From contig NZ_VISM01000001.1 in the NCBI RefSeq assembly GCF_007827455.1, forward strand, positions 2,147,501 to 2,211,500: DNA of 64,000 bases, read 5' to 3'. A program made the translations under genes and the position numbers. The DNA comes from Lutibacter sp. Hel_I_33_5. GTDB lineage: Bacteria > Bacteroidota > Bacteroidia > Flavobacteriales > Flavobacteriaceae. Of this stretch, positions 28,701-35,873 are shown piece after piece. The first letter of the stretch is position 1; the number at the start of each line of letters is the position of its first letter. Under the pieces are notes generated by a model. That model was not told the DNA's origin. It did no database searches and saw only the letters and a program-made list of their open reading frames with translations.

Positions 28701-28963
28701 TTAAAGAGTTCTTTTTTATGAGTTCTTCCCGTAGTTGGATTCATCTCATTTAAGTATTCTTGTTCAAAATATGCATTAGGAGGTAACCCTAAAGATTTTC
28801 TTTTTTTTCTAGAAATTTTCATCGTTTTATTAAAAGGATGATTTTCAACAAAAGATATATGCTTTTCACGCAATTTTTCTGTCTCTGTTTTTTGAGTATT
28901 ACAGCTGTAGAATATAATTAAACTAAGAATTGTAAGTATTGAAAATTGTACTTTTTTACTCAT
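25769..28963 (-). CDS. PA-domain beta-propeller protein with lipobox and T9SS sorting domain
   Basis: 1064 residues, a relative of the protein encoded directly downstream. A lipobox-like FYSC gives a possible lipidated Cys at 21. Propeller repeats with SxDGGTTW motifs flank an inserted protease-associated (PA) domain at about 230-390, with CTTIGNLTELSGKIALLRRG and the GAIAVIVINN strand. The end carries a T9SS type A signal (FTIYPTVNNGNFTLF, then KGMYLINL). Having both a lipobox and a T9SS signal is unusual. PA domains often bind peptides or sit next to proteases, but I see no protease domain. Confidence 0.85.
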   Translation of the reverse strand: MSKKVQFSILTILSLIIFYSCNTQKTETEKLREKHISFVENHPFNKTMKISRKKRKSLGLPPNAYFEQEYLNEMNPTTGRTHKKELFKLQEKLNKKRTLLRVPGDKSDNAWVERGPDNVGGRTRALIFDPNDTTQETVFAGGVSGGLWKNTKISDPNSVWTRVGISENLAVSSIAIDPNNSMIWYVGTGESYTNAEVGNGLWKSIDGGTTWNKIFGGVTGSSTIDNSPKSRLVINSSKAVGDYDFVLTTAFGGDLTSDITANLSLVIDNSAPTDDACTTIGNLTELSGKIALLRRGSCNFDDKVKRAQDAGAIAVIVINNVATAPISMGGDGLGFEGDTPETALNITIPSAMVSMADGNKIVAELTNGVNGTLKLGSLTAGSNISPGIQHINDVLVRNNNGVSEVYVAAGEAIYGGSSPLTLLGVNEIGIYKSIDGANFSKLNIPKTSSNSEYEPNKIRLGADNSIFVSTTDDSFNRGGGAIFHSTDGNTFILKHTFQNGRRIEIAPSKQNANTVYILASQTGTNPVRLYKTTDNFKSIKTLTLPIANGGLPANDFTNGQSWYDLYIYVDPNNDNNLYTGGIDIFKSINSGDSWNQISYYYGNNNTSQVHPDQHGIAFSSSSRMVFGNDGGVYFSNDSGTTIQARNKGYNTLQFYTVAVAPKGLTTSDYFVAGAQDNGSQLVENGNAGVNSSTQAQGGDGAYCHFDIDGTDKYYIVNTQWNGSTVLFNYGNNTSRTINRDSSEDGNNGSFINPQTLDSNLDILYSNYSNASGISIRAYSNIKSGTIGIKKILWRNMDATPTALKTSPFEDKKSNLYVGLRNGKLIKVADTYAEFPDNPSYSDIAGPDFIGSVSDIEFGVNENEIFVTMHNYGVENIWYTNDGGTTWKGKEGNLPDIPVKTILRNPLNTNEVIVGTELGVWRTANFNDESPSWFQSFNGMSNVKVTDLDLRNDNTVFAATYGRGVFSAKFTDAPASVEEVNKDKLNFTIYPTVNNGNFTLFAKRDLGNSKVSVIDLNGKEVYNSKIDFNNNEKHKININNLTKGMYLINLIDKKNNKYSKKLIIN

Positions 28964-28966
28964 AAT

Positions 28967-29494
28967 TTATTTTTTTGTATTTGAATAATTATTTAAAAAT
29001 ATTGAATCTTTTTCTTTTTTTATGTTAATGATTTCTTTTACATCATCGTTAGGTATTGTAATTGATAGTACATAATGTTTTATTTTCCATTCGGTATTTG
29101 TTTTTTCTAAAACACCAGATCCTCTACAGGTTCCCATCCAAGTGTTTAGCAATTCGTCAAACCAAACAGTGTTGTTGGTCTTATTAATATAAATATTTCT
29201 TTCTAAAGCTGTAAAACTCCAAGCTTTTCCTTTATCAAAATAGGGTTTACTAAATTCAGAAAATTGTGCCTTGGTCCAATTTTCAGATGCATCTGTACCT
29301 ATATAAACAGAATTACTGTCTAATACCCTAAAATAATTTTCATAATTTGCTTCAGATGCAGCTTTATGCCAATCGTCTAGTACAGTATTAATTGTTTTTT
29401 TAATTTCTGTTGGATTAACAACTGTAGTACTGTTCTTCTGTTTACAAGCAAAAAACATTCCAAAAAAGAAAAAAAGTAAGATCACTTTTTTCAT
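28967..29494 (-). CDS. NTF2-like (SnoaL/DUF4440 type) lipoprotein
   Basis: 175 residues with a lipobox FFAC, Cys 17. The mature part follows the NTF2-like fold seen in SnoaL-type proteins: VLDDWHKAASEANYENYF, then VYIGTDASENWTKAQF, GKAWSFTALERNIY and a final IKHYVLSITIPND. The pocket of such proteins can bind small molecules, but no catalytic residues can be named. Its ATG overlaps the stop of the upstream lipoprotein gene (ATGA, 29491-29494), and the PA-domain gene starts three bases after its stop, so it is firmly in the operon. Confidence 0.85.
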   Translation of the reverse strand: MKKVILLFFFFGMFFACKQKNSTTVVNPTEIKKTINTVLDDWHKAASEANYENYFRVLDSNSVYIGTDASENWTKAQFSEFSKPYFDKGKAWSFTALERNIYINKTNNTVWFDELLNTWMGTCRGSGVLEKTNTEWKIKHYVLSITIPNDDVKEIINIKKEKDSIFLNNYSNTKK

Positions 29495-30117
29495 AGGTTA
29501 CTTTTTTTTAAAGGTGTTATTTCCTCTATTTTAATCTCTTGCTCTTGTTTTTTAATTGTTTTTAATGATATACTGTCAATTTTAGTCGAGTCTATGCCTA
29601 TAAAACTTTCATCAAGAGTTAAATTTTCTTCAAACTTTTTTTGCTCTAAAACAGCATTTATTTTAGCATTAAGACCAGAATAACAATTTAATATTTTAGC
29701 AACTTGCGTATTCACTTCTGTAGCTTTAATAGCAGAAATATAGGTCATGTCCTTTAATCTTAAAGCTTCATTTTGTAAAATATTTACTCTAGTATTAAAA
29801 GCTGGATTATCTAAAAAGGTAGGTTTTACACTATCCTTAACTATTTTGATAATATCATTTAACTCCAGAGCATTACTTAAGGCTATATCTGGAGATGTGT
29901 TTTTAAATTTAGAAATAAATTCTTTTAACGAATGATATTCCTCCCAACCTTTAAGTTGATCCTTAAAATTATAATTAACAGTAGTGTGTTTTTCATGTTT
30001 TTGTAAAACACTATTTATGTCCTTAGAAGTTGTCGCTAAAGTTTTTTTCTGCTTTTTTTCTCCGCAAGAAATAATCAAAATACAGGCTACTATTATTTGC
30101 AATAACTTTTTAATCAA
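29491..30117 (-). CDS. Helical lipoprotein of unknown function
   Basis: 208 residues with a lipobox IISC, Cys 18. The rest is rich in Lys, Glu, Asn and Leu and looks mainly helical, with no motif I recognise. It heads the four-gene operon with the NTF2-like lipoprotein and two beta-propeller proteins. The start is a TTG (30117-30115); the in-frame stop two codons upstream leaves no other choice without losing the signal peptide. The first gene of such an operon may encode a partner or receptor for the secreted proteins, but that is inference. Confidence 0.7.
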   Translation of the reverse strand: MIKKLLQIIVACILIISCGEKKQKKTLATTSKDINSVLQKHEKHTTVNYNFKDQLKGWEEYHSLKEFISKFKNTSPDIALSNALELNDIIKIVKDSVKPTFLDNPAFNTRVNILQNEALRLKDMTYISAIKATEVNTQVAKILNCYSGLNAKINAVLEQKKFEENLTLDESFIGIDSTKIDSISLKTIKKQEQEIKIEEITPLKKSNL

Positions 30118-30428
30118 CTTTTATTAAAGTTTAAGAACGTAAAAATAAGTAATAAAGGAATAATAATATTAATTTTTAATAAAAAAAAGACCTCTAAAAG
30201 GTGTTAATTTTTGAATTCATTAAATTTTAAGTGATAAATGTTTTAAAATCGTAAAAATTACTCTTAAAAAAGGGTTCTATCGATTCTTTTTATTAAATAA
30301 GGATAGCGGTTTAGTTTTTCTAAAAAAAGAAATCATAATTACGAATAATAAAAAATATATAATTTGTTTTTACGAATATCAAAAATAAGTATCTTTGTAT
30401 TGGGTAATAATTTTAATATTCGTAAAAA
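30118..30428 (+). other. Divergent AT-rich intergenic region
   Basis: No plausible gene on either strand. On the plus strand a -7-like box TATCTTTG at 30390-30397 lies 31 bases before the tdh start, with TTT rather than TTG at the -33 position. On the minus strand I see no convincing promoter for the lipoprotein operon. No strong hairpin is visible. Confidence 0.45.
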
Positions 30429-31397
30429 TTGAAAAACAATATTCTTATTCTAGGTGCTAGCGGTCAAATTGGAACCGAATTAACTCAAAAATTAAGAGTT
30501 TTATATGGGGATAATCATGTAATCGCATCAGACATTAAAAAAGGAAATAGTACTGTATTAAATACTGGACCATTTGAAATTTTAGACGCAACTGATAAAG
30601 AATCAATTTTAAGAATTGTAAAAAAATATAAGATAAATCAAGTGTATTTAATGGCGGCAATGTTGTCTGCAACTGCAGAAAAACTCCCGCAAAAAGCTTG
30701 GAATCTTAACATAAGTTCTTTGCTTGCTGTTTTAGATTTAGCAAAAGAAAAACATATTCAACAAGTATTTTGGCCTAGTTCTATGGCTGTTTTCGGGACT
30801 ACTTCTCCTAAAATTAATACACCACAACAAACCATAATGGAACCTTCTACCGTGTATGGAATTAGTAAAGTTGCTGGCGAGCATTGGTGTAATTATTACC
30901 ATGAAAATTATGGAGTTGATGTAAGAAGCATTCGTTATCCAGGAATTATTAGTTGGAAAACAAAACCAGGAGGAGGTACCACAGATTATGCAGTTGACGT
31001 CTATTTTGATGCACTTGAAAAAGGTAATTATGAATGTTTTTTATCTGAAAACACACAACTTCCTATGATGTATATGGATGATGCAATTAAAGCAACAGTT
31101 CAAATAATGCAAGCAGAAGAATCAAACATTAACATTAGAACATCTTATAATTTATCTGCGATAAGTTTTACACCTCAAGAAATTGCTTTAGAAATAAAAA
31201 AACACATTCCAAATTTTAAAATTAGTTATAACCCAGATTTTAGACAAAAAATTGCTGATTCTTGGCCAAATTCTATTGATGATTCTTTTGCAAGAAAAGA
31301 TTGGGATTGGAAGCATGACTTTGATTTATCATCTATGACAAAAGATATTATTAGAAATCTTAAGGCTAATAAAAACATGTTTTTTAAAGCAGTGTAA
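30429..31397 (+). CDS. tdh: L-threonine 3-dehydrogenase, SDR type
   Basis: Oxidises L-threonine to 2-amino-3-ketobutyrate with NAD. This is the short-chain (epimerase-like) type known from Flavobacterium, not the zinc enzyme of E. coli. The 322 residues include the NAD-binding GASGQIG at 9-15, FWPSSMAVFG (catalytic Ser near 117) and YGISK with Tyr 143 and Lys 147. ISWKTKPGGGTTDYAVD is highly conserved in this family. The start is a TTG directly after an in-frame TAA, so no ATG start is possible. The partner glycine C-acetyltransferase is not nearby. Confidence 0.93.
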   Translation: MKNNILILGASGQIGTELTQKLRVLYGDNHVIASDIKKGNSTVLNTGPFEILDATDKESILRIVKKYKINQVYLMAAMLSATAEKLPQKAWNLNISSLLAVLDLAKEKHIQQVFWPSSMAVFGTTSPKINTPQQTIMEPSTVYGISKVAGEHWCNYYHENYGVDVRSIRYPGIISWKTKPGGGTTDYAVDVYFDALEKGNYECFLSENTQLPMMYMDDAIKATVQIMQAEESNINIRTSYNLSAISFTPQEIALEIKKHIPNFKISYNPDFRQKIADSWPNSIDDSFARKDWDWKHDFDLSSMTKDIIRNLKANKNMFFKAV

Positions 31398-31429
31398 GTT
31401 TATTACAGATAATTCGTCAAAATTGAAAA

Positions 31430-32035
31430 ATGAAAGAATTAATCATGAGTAAACATATTCAAAAAAGCTTAGACAAAACATATACCTATCAAGAATATAG
31501 AGATTTGGTAGCAAGTTTAGTTACAGAAGGGAAGTCTACTGGTCCAAATCAATCGGAAGCATTATCAAATTATAGTATGCTAAATGATAAACGTATGAAA
31601 CGTTTAGATAAAACTATTAAGTTGTCTGAAAATACTATTTCGAAAGCTAAAAAAGTTGATGATAAACAAACGTGGATTGTATTAACAGAAAGCTGGTGTG
31701 GTGATGCTGCCCAAACAATGCCTGTTATTAATAAAATAGCGAACGAAAACGAACATATTGAGTTTAAAGTAGCTTTACGTGATGAAAATCTAGAGTTAAT
31801 GGATGAGTTTTTAACGAATGGAGGAAGGTCAATTCCGAAGTTAATAGTTTTAGATTCAGGAAATAATGTAGTTAATTCTTGGGGGCCAAGACCAGCGATT
31901 GCAACAAAAATGGTTGCAGATTATAAGGCAGAACATGGAAGTTTAGATCCTCAGTTTAAACAAGACTTACAAGTTTGGTATAATAAAGACAAAGGTAAAA
32001 GTACGCAAGAAGACTTTTTAAGTCTTTTGCAATAA
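31430..32035 (+). CDS. Thioredoxin-like family protein with a single active-site Cys
   Basis: 201 residues with a helical N-terminal part and a thioredoxin-type fold (TWIVLTESWCGDAAQ, then cis-Pro region GGRSIPKLIVLD). The active-site position reads WCGDA, so only Cys 90 remains of the CxxC. Such proteins cannot make an intramolecular disulfide the standard way. There is no signal peptide, so it is cytoplasmic. The ATG at 31430 is followed by a second in-frame ATG five codons later; either may be used. It follows tdh by 32 bases and may be co-transcribed. Confidence 0.85.
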   Translation: MKELIMSKHIQKSLDKTYTYQEYRDLVASLVTEGKSTGPNQSEALSNYSMLNDKRMKRLDKTIKLSENTISKAKKVDDKQTWIVLTESWCGDAAQTMPVINKIANENEHIEFKVALRDENLELMDEFLTNGGRSIPKLIVLDSGNNVVNSWGPRPAIATKMVADYKAEHGSLDPQFKQDLQVWYNKDKGKSTQEDFLSLLQ

Positions 32036-32056
32036 AATATAATTTAATATTGATTT

Positions 32057-32092
32057 AAAACCGTTTAGAATTATGAATCTAAACGGTTTTTC
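32057..32092 (+). terminator. Terminator of tdh/thioredoxin-like transcript
   Basis: A 13-base-pair stem AAAACCGTTTAGA / TCTAAACGGTTTT with an 8-base loop, followed by T-rich sequence. Confidence 0.85.
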
Positions 32093-32125
32093 TTTTGGCT
32101 ATATTTGCAGCGTTAAAAATTAAAC

Positions 32126-32623
32126 ATGTTTGTAGATTTTAATAGTTTGCCTGAAAATGCTAAAGTTTGGATTTATCCATCTAGTAGAAAGTTTTATCCT
32201 AATGAAATTACTGCCATGGAAGAGAAGCTTAAAAACTTTATTGAAACGTGGAAAAAAGAGGATGAAAACTTTAAAGCAACTTATCAATTTTTATATAATC
32301 GATTTATAGTTTTTATAGCAGATGTTGAAGGTTCTTCATTAACAAATACAGATATTGATGCATCAGTTTCTTTTATTTTAGAGCTACAGGAAACGTATGA
32401 TGTACAACTTTTAGATAAGATGAATGTTTGTTTTAAGCAAGGTGAATATGTTCAGTATAAAGATTTAAAAGATTTTAAAAAACTATTAAAAAACAAAGCA
32501 GTGACAGCTAAAACAATAGTTTTTGATAATTTGATTACGACAAAACAAGATTTTGAAAATTATTGGGAAGTATCAATTGAAGAAAGTTGGTACAATAGGT
32601 ATTTACCTTCTAAAAAAAAGTAA
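32126..32623 (+). CDS. Conserved cytoplasmic protein, often mislabelled ABC transporter ATPase
   Basis: A 165-residue soluble protein beginning MFVDFNSLPENAKVWIYPSSR. Relatives in Flavobacteria are widely labelled ABC transporter ATPase, but there is no Walker A, Walker B or signature motif here, so that name is not supported. It is Lys-rich with mixed helix and strand. A -7 box TATATTTG lies at 32100-32107, 19 bases before the ATG. The last 14 bases overlap the opposite-strand barrel gene. Function unknown. Confidence 0.75.
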   Translation: MFVDFNSLPENAKVWIYPSSRKFYPNEITAMEEKLKNFIETWKKEDENFKATYQFLYNRFIVFIADVEGSSLTNTDIDASVSFILELQETYDVQLLDKMNVCFKQGEYVQYKDLKDFKKLLKNKAVTAKTIVFDNLITTKQDFENYWEVSIEESWYNRYLPSKKK

Positions 32624-33146
32624 AACCAAACCCAATTGAAATACTATCTAGGTTGCCATTTTTGAAACCCGCTATTTTTTTTCTATTGATATCTACTCTA
32701 AAAGTTCCTTTCCATCTATTATCACTAAAAGATAGTCCGCCAAAACCAACTCCATAATAATTACCATTCCCAAAGTTCGAAACTGTTCTCCACATTTTTC
32801 CATAATTAGCTTCAATAAAGTAAGCTTCAGAAGAATTTACAGCAATATTGTACCGTAAACTACCATATGTTGGAATTGCAACGATATCATATTTAAAATG
32901 ATAATCAAAACCAATATTTAAGCCTACTGCCCATCTTTTAGTTAGTTGATGACCAACACCAAATCTTAATAAAAAAGCTGAAGGTAAAATTAAAGGTTCA
33001 CCATCATCTAGTTCTATTGTATAATGTTCATTAATACCAAAAACAATGTTTGCAGTACCTGTTAAATATGGTTTATGAACTTTTATTTGAGAATGTAAGT
33101 TTTGAATTACAATAAATAAAAAAGAAAAAAGTAATAGTTTTTTCAT
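32610..33146 (-). CDS. Outer-membrane beta-barrel protein, small
   Basis: 178 residues with a signal peptide (about 1-19, ending NLHSQ) and about eight amphipathic strands ending in the aromatic IGFGFTFF, as expected for a small outer-membrane barrel inserted by BamA. No ligand or family can be named with certainty. A long hairpin (33147-33187) ends one base before the ATG, so its translation may be controlled by RNA structure. It lies downstream of truB in the same direction. Confidence 0.75.
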   Translation of the reverse strand: MKKLLLFSFLFIVIQNLHSQIKVHKPYLTGTANIVFGINEHYTIELDDGEPLILPSAFLLRFGVGHQLTKRWAVGLNIGFDYHFKYDIVAIPTYGSLRYNIAVNSSEAYFIEANYGKMWRTVSNFGNGNYYGVGFGGLSFSDNRWKGTFRVDINRKKIAGFKNGNLDSISIGFGFTFF

Positions 33147-33187
33147 GGAATAGTTTTTGTTTCGATTAACGAAACAAAAACTATTCC
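33147..33187 (-). promoter_or_regulatory. 18-base-pair hairpin abutting a start codon
   Basis: A perfect inverted repeat: positions 33147-33164 pair with 33170-33187 around a five-base loop. On the minus strand the 3' arm ends directly before the ATG of the barrel gene at 33146, and the 5' arm overlaps the truB stop codon at 33181-33183. There is no T run after it, so it is not an ordinary terminator. A role in controlling translation or processing is inference. Confidence 0.6.
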
Positions 33188-33873
33188 ACTTCTAAATCTT
33201 TAATAAAATTTTCTATTGATATTGCTTTTTTAACATCATAGTCACCAATTTTTGTTCTTCTTAAAGTTGATAAATGTGCACCAGAACTAAGTGCTTTACC
33301 GTAATCAAAAGCCAAAGATCTAATGTAAGTTCCTTTGCTACATATTACTCGAAAATCTACTTTTGGTAAATCTATTTTCGTAATTTCAAAAACAGAAATT
33401 TCTACTTCCCGAGATTTTATCTCAGTTGTTTCTCCTTTTCTAGCTAATTCGTACAGCCGTTTTCCATCTTTTTTTATTGCTGAAAAAATAGGTGGTTTTT
33501 GCTGAATTTTACCAATAAATTGTTTTGTGGTTTCGTTTAGCAGTTCTTTAGAAATATGTTCTGTAGGAAATGTTTGGTCAACTTCAGTTTCCAAATCATA
33601 ACTAGGTGTAGTTGCCCCTAAAGTGAACGTTCCAGTATATTCTTTTATTTGACCTTGGTATTCATTAATTTGTTTTGTCTGTTTACCTGTGCAAATAATT
33701 AATAACCCAGTAGCTAATGGATCTAACGTTCCGGCATGACCAACCTTAATTTTTTTTATATCAAAGCGTTGTCTAATATGCCAGCGTAATTTATTTACAA
33801 CCTGAAAAGAAGTCCATTCAAGTGGTTTGTCTATCAGTAATACTTGACCGTTTTTGTAATCTTCTCCAGTCAT
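33181..33873 (-). CDS. truB: tRNA pseudouridine(55) synthase
   Basis: Makes the universal pseudouridine at position 55 in the T loop of tRNAs. 230 residues, with catalytic Asp 51 in GHAGTLDPLATG and the later conserved KGTYIRSLAFDYG. The C-terminal PUA domain of larger TruB proteins is lacking, as is usual in Bacteroidota. It follows uppP with one base between stop and start codons, so it belongs to the ftsX-DUF3098-uppP-truB operon. Confidence 0.96.
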   Translation of the reverse strand: MTGEDYKNGQVLLIDKPLEWTSFQVVNKLRWHIRQRFDIKKIKVGHAGTLDPLATGLLIICTGKQTKQINEYQGQIKEYTGTFTLGATTPSYDLETEVDQTFPTEHISKELLNETTKQFIGKIQQKPPIFSAIKKDGKRLYELARKGETTEIKSREVEISVFEITKIDLPKVDFRVICSKGTYIRSLAFDYGKALSSGAHLSTLRRTKIGDYDVKKAISIENFIKDLEVE

Positions 33874-33874
33874 T

Positions 33875-34669
33875 TTATTGCATCAAAGAATAACCAATTG
33901 CAATAATTCCTACAATAGCGCAGTAAATAGAAAAGTAAATTAATTTACTATTTTTTACTAATGCAATCATCCATTTACAAGCTAATAAACCTGCAACAAA
34001 TGCAGCAATAAATCCCGCTGAAAGTGGAATAACTTCTGAACTATCAAAATTAATATCACCTCCTAAAAGATCTTTAGCAACTTTACCAAAAATTAATGGT
34101 ACAACCATTAAAAATGAAAATTTTGCGGCTTTTGTTCTATCAATTCCTAGTAATACTGAGGTTGAAATTGTTGCTCCAGAACGTGATATTCCTGGTAACA
34201 TGGCAATTGCTTGAGAAATTCCTACAATCAAAGCATTTTTAAATGAAACTTCTTTTGTGGTATTTTTAGCTTTATCGGCTAATAAAAGTAAAATGGCTGT
34301 TACTAAAAGCATTAAACCTACTAATAATATTTTCCCTCCAAAAAAAGATTCTAATTGTTCTTCAAATAATAAACCAACAATTACAGCGGGAATCATTGAA
34401 ATGATAATTTTTACTGAGAATTTAGCTTCATCATTCCATTTGAATTGAAACAATCCTTTAAATATTTCTGCAACTTCTTTTCTGAAAATTACTAAGGTGC
34501 TTAATGCGGTTGCGGCGTGTAAAACTACAGTAAATGTCAAGCTTTCTTCGGGTACAGAAGTATCGCCTAAAATAGCTTTTGCTAATTCTAAATGTCCGCT
34601 AGAAGAAACTGGTAAAAATTCTGTTAATCCTTGGATGATTCCAAGAACAATGGCTTCTAAAGTATCCAT
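33875..34669 (-). CDS. uppP: Undecaprenyl-diphosphatase
   Basis: Inner-membrane enzyme that recycles undecaprenyl diphosphate, the lipid carrier for cell-wall synthesis; it also gives bacitracin resistance. 264 residues and about eight membrane helices. The active-site motifs are QGLTEFLPVSSSGHL at about 13-27 and LPGISRSGATIS in the second half. It is two bases downstream of the DUF3098 gene and directly before truB. Confidence 0.96.
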   Translation of the reverse strand: MDTLEAIVLGIIQGLTEFLPVSSSGHLELAKAILGDTSVPEESLTFTVVLHAATALSTLVIFRKEVAEIFKGLFQFKWNDEAKFSVKIIISMIPAVIVGLLFEEQLESFFGGKILLVGLMLLVTAILLLLADKAKNTTKEVSFKNALIVGISQAIAMLPGISRSGATISTSVLLGIDRTKAAKFSFLMVVPLIFGKVAKDLLGGDINFDSSEVIPLSAGFIAAFVAGLLACKWMIALVKNSKLIYFSIYCAIVGIIAIGYSLMQ

Positions 34670-34671
34670 AC

Positions 34672-34917
34672 TTATTTGTTAGGATTTAATAAAATAGCAT
34701 AAATCTCAATTCCTAACCCAATAATAACAAGTGTTGGCGCTAAACGGATTCTTCGCCAATTATAAATTTCTTCGTTAAAAACATTTGGATTATCGCTTCC
34801 ACCTCCTGCCATTAAGATAAAACCTAAGGCAATTACAGCAATACCGATAATCATAAATAGGTAGTTCTTTTTTCCAAAAAGAAACTCAGGTTTTGTATTT
34901 TTTTTCTTTGAACTCAT
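34672..34917 (-). CDS. DUF3098 small membrane protein
   Basis: An 81-residue protein with two hydrophobic segments (about 19-37 and 61-77) and a short charged N-terminus. The FGKKNYLFMIIGIAVIALGFILM pattern and the RRIRLAPTLVIIG end are typical of DUF3098, a small family found between ftsX and uppP in Bacteroidota. Function is unknown; its position suggests a role in division or cell-wall lipid supply, which is inference. Two-base gaps to both neighbours. Confidence 0.88.
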   Translation of the reverse strand: MSSKKKNTKPEFLFGKKNYLFMIIGIAVIALGFILMAGGGSDNPNVFNEEIYNWRRIRLAPTLVIIGLGIEIYAILLNPNK

Positions 34918-34919
34918 AT

Positions 34920-35798
34920 TTAATAATATAATTCGTCTGTTTGTAAATTTAAAAATCGTTGTGTAGCAAAATAAGTGCTTAGCCAGGTAATAATAAAAGC
35001 TGCAATTAATACGCCACCAACCAAATATCCTAAAGTGATATAATCTTTAATTAAATCTAAAGCTGGCAAATATGCATCTACATAATAAATTAAGCCTGCT
35101 AAACTTAATAAAGCTACAAAAGCACCTAAAAAACCTAGCTTTATACTTTGCCAAATAAAAGGTTTTCTAATGAAGCGTTTAGTTGCTCCAACCATTTGCA
35201 TGGTTTTTATATTAAATCTTTTTGAATAAATTGACAGTCTTATTGAACTATTGATTAAAATAATGGCAACTAAACCAAAAAAGCCACTTAATACTAATAA
35301 CCAAAAACTGATTCGTTTAATGTTTTTAGTTAATAATTGTATTAGTGGTTTATCATAAGAGACTTCCGAAACAAAAGCGTTTTTACTGAACTCATTTTCC
35401 AATTCAGTCATTTTTTTTGGTGTCACAAAATCTGCATTTATATAAATATCGATGCCATTTTTAAGTGGATTTTTTCCTAGAAACTTCAAAAAGTCTTCGC
35501 CAATATCTTTAGAATATGCTTTAGCGGCTTCTTTTTTGGTAATGTAAATTACTTTTTTTGTGAAAGGCTCTTTTATTAAAGATGCTCTAAATCCCTCTAG
35601 TTGTTTTTTGGTAACATCATCTTTTAAAAACAATGTCATAGCTACTTTTTCTTTAAAATGATTGGCGACTTTGGTCGATTTTAATACGACTAAACCTAAA
35701 ACACCAACCATAAATAAAACTAAGGCAATACTAATTACCACCGACACATAAGACGATTGTAATCTGCGTTTTTGATAAGAATCAAAAGATGATGCCAT
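34920..35798 (-). CDS. ftsX: Cell division permease FtsX
   Basis: Inner-membrane partner of FtsE that controls cell-wall hydrolases at the septum. 292 residues: a cytoplasmic N-terminus, first helix at about 19-41, an extracytoplasmic loop of about 120 residues, and three more helices in the C-terminal FtsX permease domain (RFNIKTMQMVGATKRFI precedes the second). This is the usual FtsX layout. ftsE is not in the window. It opens an operon with DUF3098, uppP and truB. Confidence 0.93.
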   Translation of the reverse strand: MASSFDSYQKRRLQSSYVSVVISIALVLFMVGVLGLVVLKSTKVANHFKEKVAMTLFLKDDVTKKQLEGFRASLIKEPFTKKVIYITKKEAAKAYSKDIGEDFLKFLGKNPLKNGIDIYINADFVTPKKMTELENEFSKNAFVSEVSYDKPLIQLLTKNIKRISFWLLVLSGFFGLVAIILINSSIRLSIYSKRFNIKTMQMVGATKRFIRKPFIWQSIKLGFLGAFVALLSLAGLIYYVDAYLPALDLIKDYITLGYLVGGVLIAAFIITWLSTYFATQRFLNLQTDELYY

Positions 35799-35873
35799 GA
35801 ATGTAGTAGCTAATTTAAGTTGGCAAGATACTAATTACTGTTCAGTTGGTAAATAGTGTTAGCAGTATTTTAA

